A DNA stretch of 6,809 bases from positions 1-6,809 of the forward strand of contig JAEZHG010000158.1 of assembly GCA_023436945.1 (NCBI GenBank). Reading direction: 5' to 3'. Shown here piece by piece: positions 1-6,039 of the stretch (the first letter of the stretch is position 1; the number at the start of each line of letters is the position of its first letter). This DNA comes from Pseudomonadota bacterium (GTDB taxonomy: Bacteria; Pseudomonadota; Alphaproteobacteria; Caulobacterales; Caulobacteraceae). Position numbers and translations under genes: made by a program. The notes beneath the pieces were generated by a model. It was not told where the DNA came from and made no database searches. It saw only the letters and a program-made list of their open reading frames with translations.

Positions 1-343
1 GCACTGGGCGCACCTAAAGGCACCGGAAAAGCAGGAAGCCCTGAAGCGCGAACTGTTCGTGGCCCACTTTACGCGCGGCCAGAATGTTTCAGACGCAGGG
101 GTTCTGGCGGCCAGTGCCGAGGCCGCCGGCTATGACCGTGCCGAGGCCGCAGAGGTTCTGGCGTCCACCCAGTACGCTCAGGAAGTGCGCGCCGCCCAAC
201 AGCTCTGGCAATCGCGTGGCATCACCTCGGTGCCTGCGGTGGTGGTGAACGACAAATACCTGATCTCCGGCGGCCAGCCCGCCGAGGTGTTTGAAAACTC
301 GCTGCGCCAGATCGCCCAGCAAGAGGCTGCACAGGCGTCTTGA
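1..343 (+). CDS. DsbA/FrnE-family thiol oxidoreductase, 3' part (5' end outside the window)
   Basis: The frame is open from base 2 to the TGA at 341-343, giving 113 visible residues, so the gene begins before the window. The GTG at 59 is an internal valine, not a start. The visible part resembles the C-terminal half of FrnE-like DsbA proteins. It has the tail of the helical insertion (HWAHL near the edge, then LFVAHFTRGQNVSD), then GITSVPAVVV with the cis-proline loop (SVP at about visible residues 76-78) that packs against the active site, then a YLISGGQP segment. The family is usually about 210-225 residues, so roughly half is missing, including any CxxC motif, and redox competence cannot be judged. 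FrnE-type members act in the cytoplasm in thiol-disulfide exchange, and no export signal can be assessed here. The family call is good; the substrate is unknown. Confidence 0.85.
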   Translation, partial: HWAHLKAPEKQEALKRELFVAHFTRGQNVSDAGVLAASAEAAGYDRAEAAEVLASTQYAQEVRAAQQLWQSRGITSVPAVVVNDKYLISGGQPAEVFENSLRQIAQQEAAQAS

Positions 344-350
344 GCCTGAC

Positions 351-370
351 GTCTGGCCCCACAGCCAGAC
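351..370 (+). other. Hairpin between the FrnE-like gene and ubiA
   Basis: A perfect 7-bp inverted repeat, GTCTGGC (351-357) and GCCAGAC (364-370), encloses a 6-base loop in the 44-bp gap between the two genes. No T-run follows, so it is not a classical intrinsic terminator. It could be a Rho-assisted 3' end, an RNA-stabilising stem, or chance. The gap also has to hold the ribosome binding site of ubiA. Confidence 0.4.
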
Positions 371-387
371 TGTAGCTATGACAGGGC

Positions 388-1341
388 ATGACGACTGCGC
401 CCCTACCCGATGCCACCCACGATAACTGGGTTGACCGCCACGCTCCGCAAAAGCTGAAGCCGTGGCTGAAACTGGGTCGGTTTGATCGCCCTATCGGCAC
501 CTGGCTGCTTCTGCTGCCGGGCTGGCAGGGGATCGTGCTGGCCCTGTTGGAGACGGGGCGCGGTTTCGGCTGGTACGAGGCTTGGCTGATCATCGGCTTT
601 GCCATCGGATCGGCGCTGATGCGCGGTGCGGGCTGCGCCGTTAACGACATAGTCGATCGTGACTTTGACGCTCAGGTTGCCCGCACTGCCAGCCGCCCTA
701 TTCCATCGGGACAGATCAGCGCCAAACAGGCCGCCGCCTTTGTGATCGGCATCTGTCTGGTCAGCCTGTGCATCCTGCTGACCATGAACCTGATGGCGGT
801 GCTGCTGGGCTTCCTCAGCCTGTTCCTCGTGGCCGCCTATCCGTTCATGAAACGCATCACATGGTGGCCGCAGGCTTGGCTGGGCCTGACCTTCAACTGG
901 GGCGCATTGCTGGGCTTTGCCGCCGCCAGTGTCGCAGCCCCGCTCGCCATGGCCGGTTTCCTCAGCCCCGCGATCGTGGCCCTCTATATCGGCGGCCTGT
1001 TCTGGACGCTGGGCTATGACACCATCTACGCCCTTCAGGATATCGAGGACGACGCCATGGCAGGAGTGAAGTCTTCGGCCCGCCGTCTGGGCACCAAGGT
1101 CAAACAGGGCGTTGCTATCTTCTATGTTCTGGCCACAGTGATGGCGGGCATTGTCGGCTATCTTGCCGGACTGGGCCCGCTGTTCTGGGTTGGCCTGTGC
1201 GCCTATGCAGCGCACCTTGGCTGGCAGGTCTGGCGCTTGCAGCCGGAAAATGGTCTTGTTGCGTTACGTTTGTTCAAGTCGAACCGCGAGGCAGGCCTGA
1301 TCCTTTTGGCCGCTATCGCGTTGTCTGGACTAGGTTTCTAG
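388..1341 (+). CDS. ubiA: 4-hydroxybenzoate polyprenyltransferase (UbiA)
   Basis: This integral membrane prenyltransferase joins the polyprenyl chain to 4-hydroxybenzoate in ubiquinone synthesis. The 317-residue length is normal for alphaproteobacterial UbiA. The first aspartate-rich motif, NDIVDRDFD, is at residues 86-94 (N86, D87, D90, D94), followed by RTASRPIPSG at 99-108. The second motif, GYDTIYALQDIEDD, is at 209-222 and is followed by GVKSSARRLG. These bind Mg2+ and the prenyl diphosphate. Hydrophobic segments fill the rest, starting at about residues 38-55 and 64-80. The N-terminal GRFDRPIGTWLLLLPGW is typical of UbiA rather than of heme O or chlorophyll synthases. ATG 388 is the first possible start, because an in-frame TGA lies at 379-381. 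The Shine-Dalgarno is weak. It follows the FrnE-like gene in the same direction. All key residues are intact. Confidence 0.95.
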   Translation: MTTAPLPDATHDNWVDRHAPQKLKPWLKLGRFDRPIGTWLLLLPGWQGIVLALLETGRGFGWYEAWLIIGFAIGSALMRGAGCAVNDIVDRDFDAQVARTASRPIPSGQISAKQAAAFVIGICLVSLCILLTMNLMAVLLGFLSLFLVAAYPFMKRITWWPQAWLGLTFNWGALLGFAAASVAAPLAMAGFLSPAIVALYIGGLFWTLGYDTIYALQDIEDDAMAGVKSSARRLGTKVKQGVAIFYVLATVMAGIVGYLAGLGPLFWVGLCAYAAHLGWQVWRLQPENGLVALRLFKSNREAGLILLAAIALSGLGF

Positions 1342-1361
1342 TTCGCTTTTCTGGGTATGAC

Positions 1362-2198
1362 ATGATGACGTCTTCGCGCACTCTTCGACTGGCAATGATC
1401 GCCGCTGCTGTGACTGCCACAATGGCCGCCTGCGACCGTGGCGACCGCGCGCCCAAGACCGATAAGGCTCCGGCCGAGGCGCTGGCCGAAGGTCCGCTGA
1501 AGTACGAGTCCATCACCCCCTATGCCAAGGTCTCGCTGAGCCTGCCGGAAACGATCCGCAGCTTCCCTGACCTCTATAACGACCTCTACCAGACCGAGGT
1601 TGGCGCTCTGAAAGACTATGTCGAGGGGGCCCAGTCCGACCGTAGCGAGTTCGGCAGCGCAGACCTGCCGCCCTATGAGAAGAACATCTCGTTTGCCGGG
1701 CCGGTCGAGACCGACCGTCTGTTCAGCATGATCCGCACGGACTTCGACTACTCGGGTGGCGCACACCCGAACACGGTCGCCACGGGTATCCTGTGGGACA
1801 AGTCGCTGAACAAGCGCATCACCGCAGAAGACCTGATCGCCAAGGATGCCAACCGCGCCGCTCTGGCTCGCACCCTGTGTCAGGCCATCGACACCGCCAA
1901 GAAGGGCCGCCCCGGCTCGGTGCCGCTCAGCACCGGCGGCACCTGGACCTGTCCTGATCTGAAGGATCTCAGCATCGTTCTGGCCAAGGGTGACACGGCC
2001 AAAAAGGCATCGGGTATCACCTTCCTGCTCGATGCCTATGAGGTCGGCCCCTATGTCGAGGGTGCCTATTACATCACCCTGCCGTTCGAGGCCCTGCGCC
2101 AGTCGATCAACCCGGCCTACGCCGCCGAGTTCGGCGGTACAGGCAAGACGGGTGACGTGACGCAGGTTCTGTTCGAAGACGAAAAAGCCGCAAACTAA
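1362..2198 (+). CDS. DUF3298/RsiV-like probable lipoprotein
   Basis: A 278-residue exported protein. The frame is open further upstream into ubiA, but the start is placed at ATG 1362 (or the next codon, 1365). From there a signal peptide begins: an Arg-containing n-region, a hydrophobic AMIAAAVTATM core and a lipobox-like MAAC with Cys24. Met at -3 is a less usual lipobox residue, so simple cleavage by signal peptidase I remains possible. The body has YSGGAHPN at 130-137 and ILWDKSLNKRITAEDLI at 143-159, matching the YTGGAHxN core and the 'tGk.l...dLf' segment of the DUF4163/DUF3298 fold. It then has YEVGPYVEGAYYITLPFEAL near 226-245. Cys173 and Cys197 could pair in the periplasm. In RsiV this fold is the extracytoplasmic lysozyme-binding part of an anti-sigma factor, but here there is no cytoplasmic anti-sigma segment, so the function is unknown. 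It lies 20 bp after ubiA, probably co-transcribed. Confidence 0.75.
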   Translation: MMTSSRTLRLAMIAAAVTATMAACDRGDRAPKTDKAPAEALAEGPLKYESITPYAKVSLSLPETIRSFPDLYNDLYQTEVGALKDYVEGAQSDRSEFGSADLPPYEKNISFAGPVETDRLFSMIRTDFDYSGGAHPNTVATGILWDKSLNKRITAEDLIAKDANRAALARTLCQAIDTAKKGRPGSVPLSTGGTWTCPDLKDLSIVLAKGDTAKKASGITFLLDAYEVGPYVEGAYYITLPFEALRQSINPAYAAEFGGTGKTGDVTQVLFEDEKAAN

Positions 2199-3109
2199 TC
2201 CGCAAGGAAACGGTCAATCAGGGCGTTCAGGCGCTCTGGTTGATCGTACATGATGAAGTGGCGGCTTCCCTCGACAGGCTCCAGATTCACATTGGGCAGG
2301 CTGGCGTATTCACGTGCCCAAACCGTCGGTGCCAAGGGCGCTGCTCCCGCATGGTCCACCGCATAGACAGCCCAGACCGGCGTAGTGATGGAGGGCAGAA
2401 GTGGACGGATGTCCGTGGTCATCAACTCCAGAATACCGTTGGCCAGCGCATTGCGATCCGAACGGTCCGACGCCTCGACAATCTCCGCACGACGGCTTTC
2501 GGTCAGCGTCAGCGATACCGCCGCCTGCTGTTGCTGTGCGCGATAGAGAAAGGCGGGTGCCGTGCGGATGATGGCGCGCATCTGGGTCGCCATCGGGCGC
2601 ACGCTTTCGACGGTCGCCTCCGTATCTGCAATCACCCCAAAGAACGGCAGGCTGTCCACGCTCATGACCTTTGACAGCAGGTCGGGATGCTGTGACGCCA
2701 GCATCAGCCCGCTCAGTCCTCCCATCGAGTGACCGATGAACGCAGGCCTATCCAGTGTTACGGCATAGCGGGCGACCTCGTCGAGCATGGGCTGGAACAT
2801 TGCGCTGTCGCCATGCACCCACGGGGTGCCTGCAAAACCCGACATCTGGATCAGATGGACGCGATGGCTGGCCGACAGGCGCTCGGCCGCTGGCCGCCAC
2901 ACCTCCTTGGTCGAGGCATAGCCGTGCAGCAGGATCACATCCGGTCCCTGCCCCATCACCTCGACCGAAATCCGGTCAGAGGCAAAGGGCGTGGCCTGTT
3001 CCGCCTGCCGGGCAAAGGCGGGCGTGACCACCGCCGCAACACCGACCGAGATCGCCAGGGTAATGGCTAGGCGCAAAGCAAACTGACGCAATTGACGGGC
3101 CGACTTCAT
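2195..3109 (-). CDS. Secreted alpha/beta-fold hydrolase
   Basis: A 304-residue alpha/beta hydrolase with an export signal. The start is set at ATG 3109 because GGAGG lies 5 bases upstream. An ATG at 3121 in the same frame would place that GGAGG inside the gene. Residues 1-33 form a signal peptide (basic n-region, long hydrophobic core, cleavage after AFA-33). The mature part has the oxyanion-loop LLHGYAS (about 60-66), nucleophile elbow GHSMGG with Ser128, the likely acid Asp252 in YAVDHAG, and the catalytic His284 in GSRHFIMYDQPE. All three triad residues are therefore present. The substrate cannot be read from the sequence; an esterase, lipase or lactonase-like role in the periplasm is possible. 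It is the last gene of the leftward operon, 22 bp after the Xre gene. Its stop (TAG, 2195-2197) overlaps the end of the convergent DUF3298 gene by 4 bp. Confidence 0.88.
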   Translation of the reverse strand: MKSARQLRQFALRLAITLAISVGVAAVVTPAFARQAEQATPFASDRISVEVMGQGPDVILLHGYASTKEVWRPAAERLSASHRVHLIQMSGFAGTPWVHGDSAMFQPMLDEVARYAVTLDRPAFIGHSMGGLSGLMLASQHPDLLSKVMSVDSLPFFGVIADTEATVESVRPMATQMRAIIRTAPAFLYRAQQQQAAVSLTLTESRRAEIVEASDRSDRNALANGILELMTTDIRPLLPSITTPVWAVYAVDHAGAAPLAPTVWAREYASLPNVNLEPVEGSRHFIMYDQPERLNALIDRFLAD

Positions 3110-3131
3110 GGTCGCCTCCATTGTATGGATT

Positions 3132-3329
3132 TCAGATGTGCGGGTTCTCGAAAACGTCTTCGACAGAACGTTCGAACAGGGCCGCGATGCGATAGGCCAG
3201 ATCCAGTGACGGGTCGTGTTTGTCGCTTTCGATGGCGATCACCGCCTGACGCGAGACCCCCAACTGCTGGCCCAGTTGTTCCTGCGTCCAACCCTTTTCA
3301 GTCCGCAGGATTTTCAGCCTGTTCTTCAT
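3132..3329 (-). CDS. Small Xre-family transcriptional regulator
   Basis: A 65-residue protein that is almost entirely one Cro/C1-type helix-turn-helix domain. It has RLKILRTEKGWTQEQLG (4-20), turn and recognition helix QQLGVSRQAVIAIE (21-34), then DPSLDLAYRIAALFERSVEDVFE. The form 'K.RLK.LR.EKGWTQEQL...LGVSRQ.V..IE..K.DPSL.LA..IA.LF' is the short single-domain type often encoded beside a small membrane protein. Its ATG overlaps the stop of the upstream membrane gene in ATGA (3326-3329), and AAGGA lies 6 bases upstream, inside that gene, so translation is coupled. There is no ligand-binding domain. I infer that it binds as a dimer to the palindromes at 3766-3804 and represses its own operon. 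The direct target is inferred, not shown. Confidence 0.9.
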   Translation of the reverse strand: MKNRLKILRTEKGWTQEQLGQQLGVSRQAVIAIESDKHDPSLDLAYRIAALFERSVEDVFENPHI

Positions 3330-3721
3330 TTGCTGTCCTTGATGAACAGGCTGCTAAGACCCAGCAGGCCCCACATCAGGCAGTATCCCCAGAAGCCCGA
3401 AAAATGCGGGACATCGGCGAAGGATTCCAGAAAACCCCAGACCGTCATCAACCCGAATGCCGCCAGTGAAGCCACAATCATCCGCTTGGCCAAAAGGGCA
3501 CGCACGAACTCGTCAGCATCACGCAGGTAGCGCAGTGTCACCACAAGCTGACCAATAATCGCCAGTCCCGGCAAGATGGCCAAAGGATAGATCCAGAAGC
3601 CTGTCACCATGTCCCGGTTCAGCAGAAAGACTGCTGCACACAGGGTAATCACATAGACTCCCATCGTGACCATGGTGCCCTGTCTGTAGTGGCGATCTGC
3701 GTTCATTGTTGTCGCTGTCAT
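3326..3721 (-). CDS. Four-helix membrane protein paired with the Xre regulator
   Basis: A 131-residue inner-membrane protein. ATG 3721 is chosen because AAGGGAG lies upstream with an 8-base spacer (3730-3736). The longer in-frame start at 3757 would bury that site and run into the promoter. Four hydrophobic segments are visible at about residues 17-34, 42-63, 81-100 and 106-127. Between helices 2 and 3 is a charged loop, RYLRDADEFVRALLAKR (64-80), like the loop of small DUF2178-type proteins that commonly accompany short Xre regulators. I do not recognise a function. It has no catalytic motif; it may be a membrane sensor or accessory for the regulator, or simply a regulated product. It is the first gene of the leftward operon, followed by the regulator (ATGA overlap) and the secreted hydrolase. 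Confidence 0.8.
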   Translation of the reverse strand: MTATTMNADRHYRQGTMVTMGVYVITLCAAVFLLNRDMVTGFWIYPLAILPGLAIIGQLVVTLRYLRDADEFVRALLAKRMIVASLAAFGLMTVWGFLESFADVPHFSGFWGYCLMWGLLGLSSLFIKDSK

Positions 3722-3747
3722 TGGGCTTACTCCCTTGATGTAAGGAG

Positions 3748-3776
3748 AACCTGACACTGTCGTTATGTAATGTCAA
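3748..3776 (-). promoter_or_regulatory. Candidate promoter of the leftward membrane protein-xre-hydrolase operon
   Basis: On the minus strand a perfect TTGACA -35 (3776-3771) is followed after 17 bases by CAGGTT (3753-3748), a poor -10. An alternative -10 is CATAAC (3768-3763), but it is too close to this -35. A start near 3741 would leave a leader of about 20 bases before ATG 3721, holding only the AAGGGAG site. The -35 is convincing by sequence and by its place within operator copy 1; the -10 is uncertain. Confidence 0.5.
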
Positions 3777-3783
3777 CCTTACA
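3766..3783. promoter_or_regulatory. Putative Xre operator, copy 1 (TGTAA-N8-TTACA)
   Basis: Perfect 5-bp inverted arms TGTAA (3766-3770) and TTACA (3779-3783) are separated by 8 bases. The minus-strand -35 hexamer TTGACA (3771-3776) lies wholly within the spacer, so a bound dimer would block the leftward promoter. The site is the downstream one of a tandem pair as read from the operon. Binding by the neighbouring Xre protein is inferred from position and symmetry. Confidence 0.65.
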
Positions 3784-3785
3784 AA

Positions 3786-3805
3786 ATGTAATAAGGTCAT
3801 TACAT
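3786..3805. promoter_or_regulatory. Putative Xre operator, copy 2 (ATGTAAT-N6-ATTACAT)
   Basis: This is the same TGTAA-N8-TTACA palindrome (3787-3804), here with arms extended to 7 bp each: ATGTAAT at 3786-3792 and ATTACAT at 3799-3805. It lies exactly 21 bp from copy 1, so the two sites face the same side of the helix and could hold cooperating dimers. Its stronger symmetry suggests it may be the higher-affinity site. It also lies 55 bp upstream of the divergent gene's start, so it could act in both directions. Confidence 0.65.
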
Positions 3806-3859
3806 TACCAAACCTTTGAATTCGCTTGCCATGACAGCGATACGTGGCACTGTCCGCTC

Positions 3860-4423
3860 ATGAATATGCGTCTTGTCTCCGGCTCCGTACTCGCTGCATT
3901 GACGGTCATCACTGCCGCGCCTGCCATGGCCGTTCAAACCGATGTCGCCGGATCGCGCGACTTCCGCGAACTACCCCGTTATCCCGATGGCGTTGTGCGG
4001 GCATGGCGAACCTTGCCCATCGCCGAGATCACGCTCCCGCGTGGCAGCATTTCCACCCGCGCAGACGAGACCGAGAAAACCACCCGCCTTCAGGGCGCTA
4101 TCAGCCACTTTGACTATGTGATCCGTCCGGCCGTCACGTCGCTGGAGCTGGACCGCCACTATGAGGCCCGTCTGCGCGAAAGCGGATACGAAACCGTATT
4201 TGCCTGTAGCGGCATGACCGGATGCGGATCGCGCATGGGACCGATGATCCTGAACGACGGCAATGTGGCCCCTGTCGGTTTTGCCGACGGGCTTTTCAAC
4301 GAGCACATCCGCGTAAAGATTGCGCGAAAAGGTGCCACATGGATCGTCCTGCATATGATACAGGGGCCGGATCGCGCCCTGGTCTATCAGGCCGTCATCG
4401 AGGGCGCGCGAGAGTTGGAATAA
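3860..4423 (+). CDS. Secreted DUF4892-like protein
   Basis: A 187-residue exported protein of unknown function. The frame is open back to an ATG at 3770, but that start would place the operator region in the coding sequence and put 30 polar residues before the signal peptide. The start is therefore set at 3860 (or 3866, two residues on). Residues 1-24 form a signal peptide ending AMA. The mature protein begins with VAGSRDFRELPRYPDGVV and later has LQGAISHFDYVIRP, LELDRHYEARLRESGYETVFACSG and GCG. This is the pattern of DUF4892 domains (GS.D...l.RYP, then a Tyr-rich strand, S.lE..r.Y...L...Gfe..F.C, CG), also found at the front of some OmpA-family proteins. Cys116 and Cys122 are the conserved pair. 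There is no OmpA domain here. The ribosome binding site is unclear. It is divergent from the Xre operon and abuts the methyltransferase gene. Confidence 0.7.
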   Translation: MNMRLVSGSVLAALTVITAAPAMAVQTDVAGSRDFRELPRYPDGVVRAWRTLPIAEITLPRGSISTRADETEKTTRLQGAISHFDYVIRPAVTSLELDRHYEARLRESGYETVFACSGMTGCGSRMGPMILNDGNVAPVGFADGLFNEHIRVKIARKGATWIVLHMIQGPDRALVYQAVIEGARELE

Positions 4424-5077
4424 GTGCCGCGCATTGACGATCCCGAGGCTTTCATCCTCGACAACACCCGCCTTCAGAGCGTGTCCCACACGCCGGAAAT
4501 CTCGCTTTATCTGGCGGACGAGATCACGCCGATCTGGAGATTGACCGAAGAAGAACTGGGCGAGATGGGCCTGCCCCCGCCCTTCTGGGCCTTTGCATGG
4601 GCGGGTGGACAGGCACTGGCGCGCTGGTTGCTGGACAATCCGCAGGAAAGCGCAGGCAAAACCGTCGTCGATCTGGCCACGGGATCGGGCCTTGTCGGTA
4701 TCGCGGCCAAGCTGAAGGGCGCGACTTCCGTTTTGGCCGCCGACATCGACCCCTTCTGCGAAGCAGCCGTAAAGGTGAATGCTGCCGCCAACAAGGTCGT
4801 GCTCGACTTCACCGACGCCAACCTGCTGCAAAGCCCGCCGCCAAATGTCGATCTGATCTGCGCCGGCGATGTCTTCTATGAGCGCGAAATGGCAGAGGCG
4901 GTTCTGGGCTGGCTGAAGGCCGCACGCGCCAATGGCACCCGCGTTCTGGTGGGCGATCCGGGACGCAACCACTTCCCCAAATCCGGCCTGACCTTCCTTG
5001 CCGAATACACCGTGCCAACCACGCGTGAGCTGGAAGACAACGAGGTCAAACGCTCGCGCGTGTGGTCACTGGACTAG
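4424..5077 (+). CDS. Class I SAM methyltransferase, ETF-beta lysine methyltransferase (ETFBKMT)-like
   Basis: A 217-residue Rossmann-fold methyltransferase. Motif I is VVDLATGSGLVGIAA (81-95), with the acidic SAM-ribose region at AADID (105-109) and motif II/post-II at DLICAGDVFYE (143-153). The N-terminal PPPFWAFAWAGGQALARWLL (51-70) and the late VLVGDPGR (174-181) are characteristic of the ETFBKMT/Nnt1-like family. From memory, a characterised Agrobacterium homologue methylates lysines of ETF-beta and ribosomal protein L7/L12; that substrate is inferred here, not seen. The gene starts at GTG 4424 immediately after the TAA of the DUF4892-like gene, in the same frame. GAGAG at 4410-4414 is a possible ribosome binding site. 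Homologues, as I recall them, also begin shortly before a DP.aFI..NT segment, which supports this start. It is cytoplasmic, with no visible functional link to the secreted protein upstream. Confidence 0.85.
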   Translation: MPRIDDPEAFILDNTRLQSVSHTPEISLYLADEITPIWRLTEEELGEMGLPPPFWAFAWAGGQALARWLLDNPQESAGKTVVDLATGSGLVGIAAKLKGATSVLAADIDPFCEAAVKVNAAANKVVLDFTDANLLQSPPPNVDLICAGDVFYEREMAEAVLGWLKAARANGTRVLVGDPGRNHFPKSGLTFLAEYTVPTTRELEDNEVKRSRVWSLD

Positions 5078-5181
5078 GGCTGAATAAAAGCTCCGCTTAC
5101 GGTCCGTTACAGCGCATCTCTTCCCCTGACGGTGCGTTCTGAAATAGTCTCGGTTCACGAACTATCCGGAAGGCTCGGCAG

Positions 5182-6030
5182 ATGAAGTGGCAAGGTGGAC
5201 GTCGCGGTGGCGGTATTGAGGATCGTCGCGGCATGGGCGGTGGCGTTGTGGCGGGCGGCGGTATCGGCGGTCTGATCCTCGCAGGCGTGCTTTATTTCGT
5301 CTTCGGCATTGATCCGCAAACGACACAGCAGGTCGCAGGCCAACTCGGCGGCCTCGGCAATGCAGGCCAGCAGGAAGGCCGCCCCGGCACACCGGAGGAT
5401 GAGGCCGGCCTGTTCGTCGATGTGATCGGGGCCAACATCAACGACGTCTGGTCTCAGCTTCTTCCGGGCTATCGCCAGCCAACCACCGTGCTCTACGAAC
5501 AGGGGACCCAGACCGGTTGCGGTATGGGCCAGTCGGCCATGGGTCCGTTCTATTGCCCGACCGACCAGAAGGTTTACCTCGACCTCAGCTTCTGGCGCGA
5601 CCTTCAGGGCCTCGGTGGCTCGGGTGCCGACTTCGCCAAGGCCTATGTTATCGCCCACGAATATGGCCACCACGTCCAGCGCCTGACGGGCGCAACCGAC
5701 AAGGTCCAGCGCGCCCAGCAATCCATGGGCCGTACCGAGGGCAACCGCTATTCCGTCGCGCTTGAGCTTCAGGCTGACTGCTATGCAGGGGTCTGGGCCA
5801 AGAACGCCTCGGCGGTTTCCAATGGCGAGGTTGTGGTGACCGATACCGATCTGGCCGAGGGTATGCGCACCGCTGCCGCCATCGGTGACGACGCCTTGCA
5901 AGGGCGAGACGGCGGTCGCGTTTCGCCCGAAAGCTTCACCCACGGCTCGTCCGAACAACGCATGACGTGGCTGCAACGCGGCTATCAGACGGGCAATCCA
6001 AACGCCTGCGATACCTTCGCCAACCTCTGA
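5182..6030 (+). CDS. ypfJ: YpfJ-type neutral zinc metallopeptidase, membrane anchored
   Basis: A 282-residue protein of the putative neutral zinc metallopeptidase family (Pfam Zn_peptidase, PF04228). The start MKWQGGRRGGGIEDRRG is the family's conserved N-terminus. One membrane segment at about 21-43 anchors it, with the catalytic part probably periplasmic. The zinc site is HEYGHH (159-164: His159, Glu160, His163), with the third ligand probably Glu195 in ELQADCYAG. SFTHGSSEQR (251-260) is another family signature. Cys113 and Cys125 (GCG..., FYCP), and Cys200 and Cys276, could form disulfides. Length and motifs are complete. GGAAGG lies 8 bases before the ATG. The 104-bp gap upstream suggests its own promoter, but I see no convincing -35/-10 pair. 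It is convergent with the aspartyl protease gene, 9 bp apart. The natural substrate of the family is poorly known. Confidence 0.92.
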   Translation: MKWQGGRRGGGIEDRRGMGGGVVAGGGIGGLILAGVLYFVFGIDPQTTQQVAGQLGGLGNAGQQEGRPGTPEDEAGLFVDVIGANINDVWSQLLPGYRQPTTVLYEQGTQTGCGMGQSAMGPFYCPTDQKVYLDLSFWRDLQGLGGSGADFAKAYVIAHEYGHHVQRLTGATDKVQRAQQSMGRTEGNRYSVALELQADCYAGVWAKNASAVSNGEVVVTDTDLAEGMRTAAAIGDDALQGRDGGRVSPESFTHGSSEQRMTWLQRGYQTGNPNACDTFANL

Positions 6031-6039
6031 GCGCCTGTC

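Noticed and set aside
59..343. A complete small protein starting at GTG 59
   Set aside because: The frame stays open to the window edge and the upstream residues fit the FrnE/DsbA family, so this is an internal valine of a truncated gene.
403..1215. Long antisense frame within ubiA
   Set aside because: Opposite a clear ubiA gene; its composition (rich in Gln, His, Arg, Gly, without motifs) is that of a shadow frame.
1197..1361. A longer DUF3298 protein starting inside ubiA
   Set aside because: The extra 55 residues are ubiA read out of frame; the signal peptide begins at 1362.
3110..3121. Hydrolase start at ATG 3121
   Set aside because: GGAGG 5 bases before ATG 3109 favours the inner start, which also gives a clean signal peptide.
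3722..3757. Membrane protein start at ATG 3757
   Set aside because: It would make the AAGGGAG site coding and overlap the promoter; ATG 3721 has ideal spacing.
3770..3859. DUF4892-like protein start at ATG 3770
   Set aside because: It would encode the operator palindromes and put 30 polar residues ahead of the signal peptide.
3971..4972. 333-codon minus-strand frame across the DUF4892-like and methyltransferase genes
   Set aside because: It spans two recognisable plus-strand genes and shows no family motif; a shadow of codon bias.
5136..5162. LexA-like GTTC repeats upstream of the metallopeptidase
   Set aside because: The GTTC copies are 13 bases apart, not the 7 of the alphaproteobacterial SOS box; the GTTC-AC-GAAC palindrome (5153-5162) is short and may be chance.
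5078..5181. Terminator or promoter in the gap before the metallopeptidase
   Set aside because: No convincing stem with a T-run and no good -35/-10 pair; only the GGAAGG ribosome binding site is clear.
5155..5976. Antisense frame of 273 codons over the metallopeptidase
   Set aside because: The plus strand has a complete YpfJ-type protein with HEYGHH and ELQADCYAG; the antisense frame is low in recognisable features.
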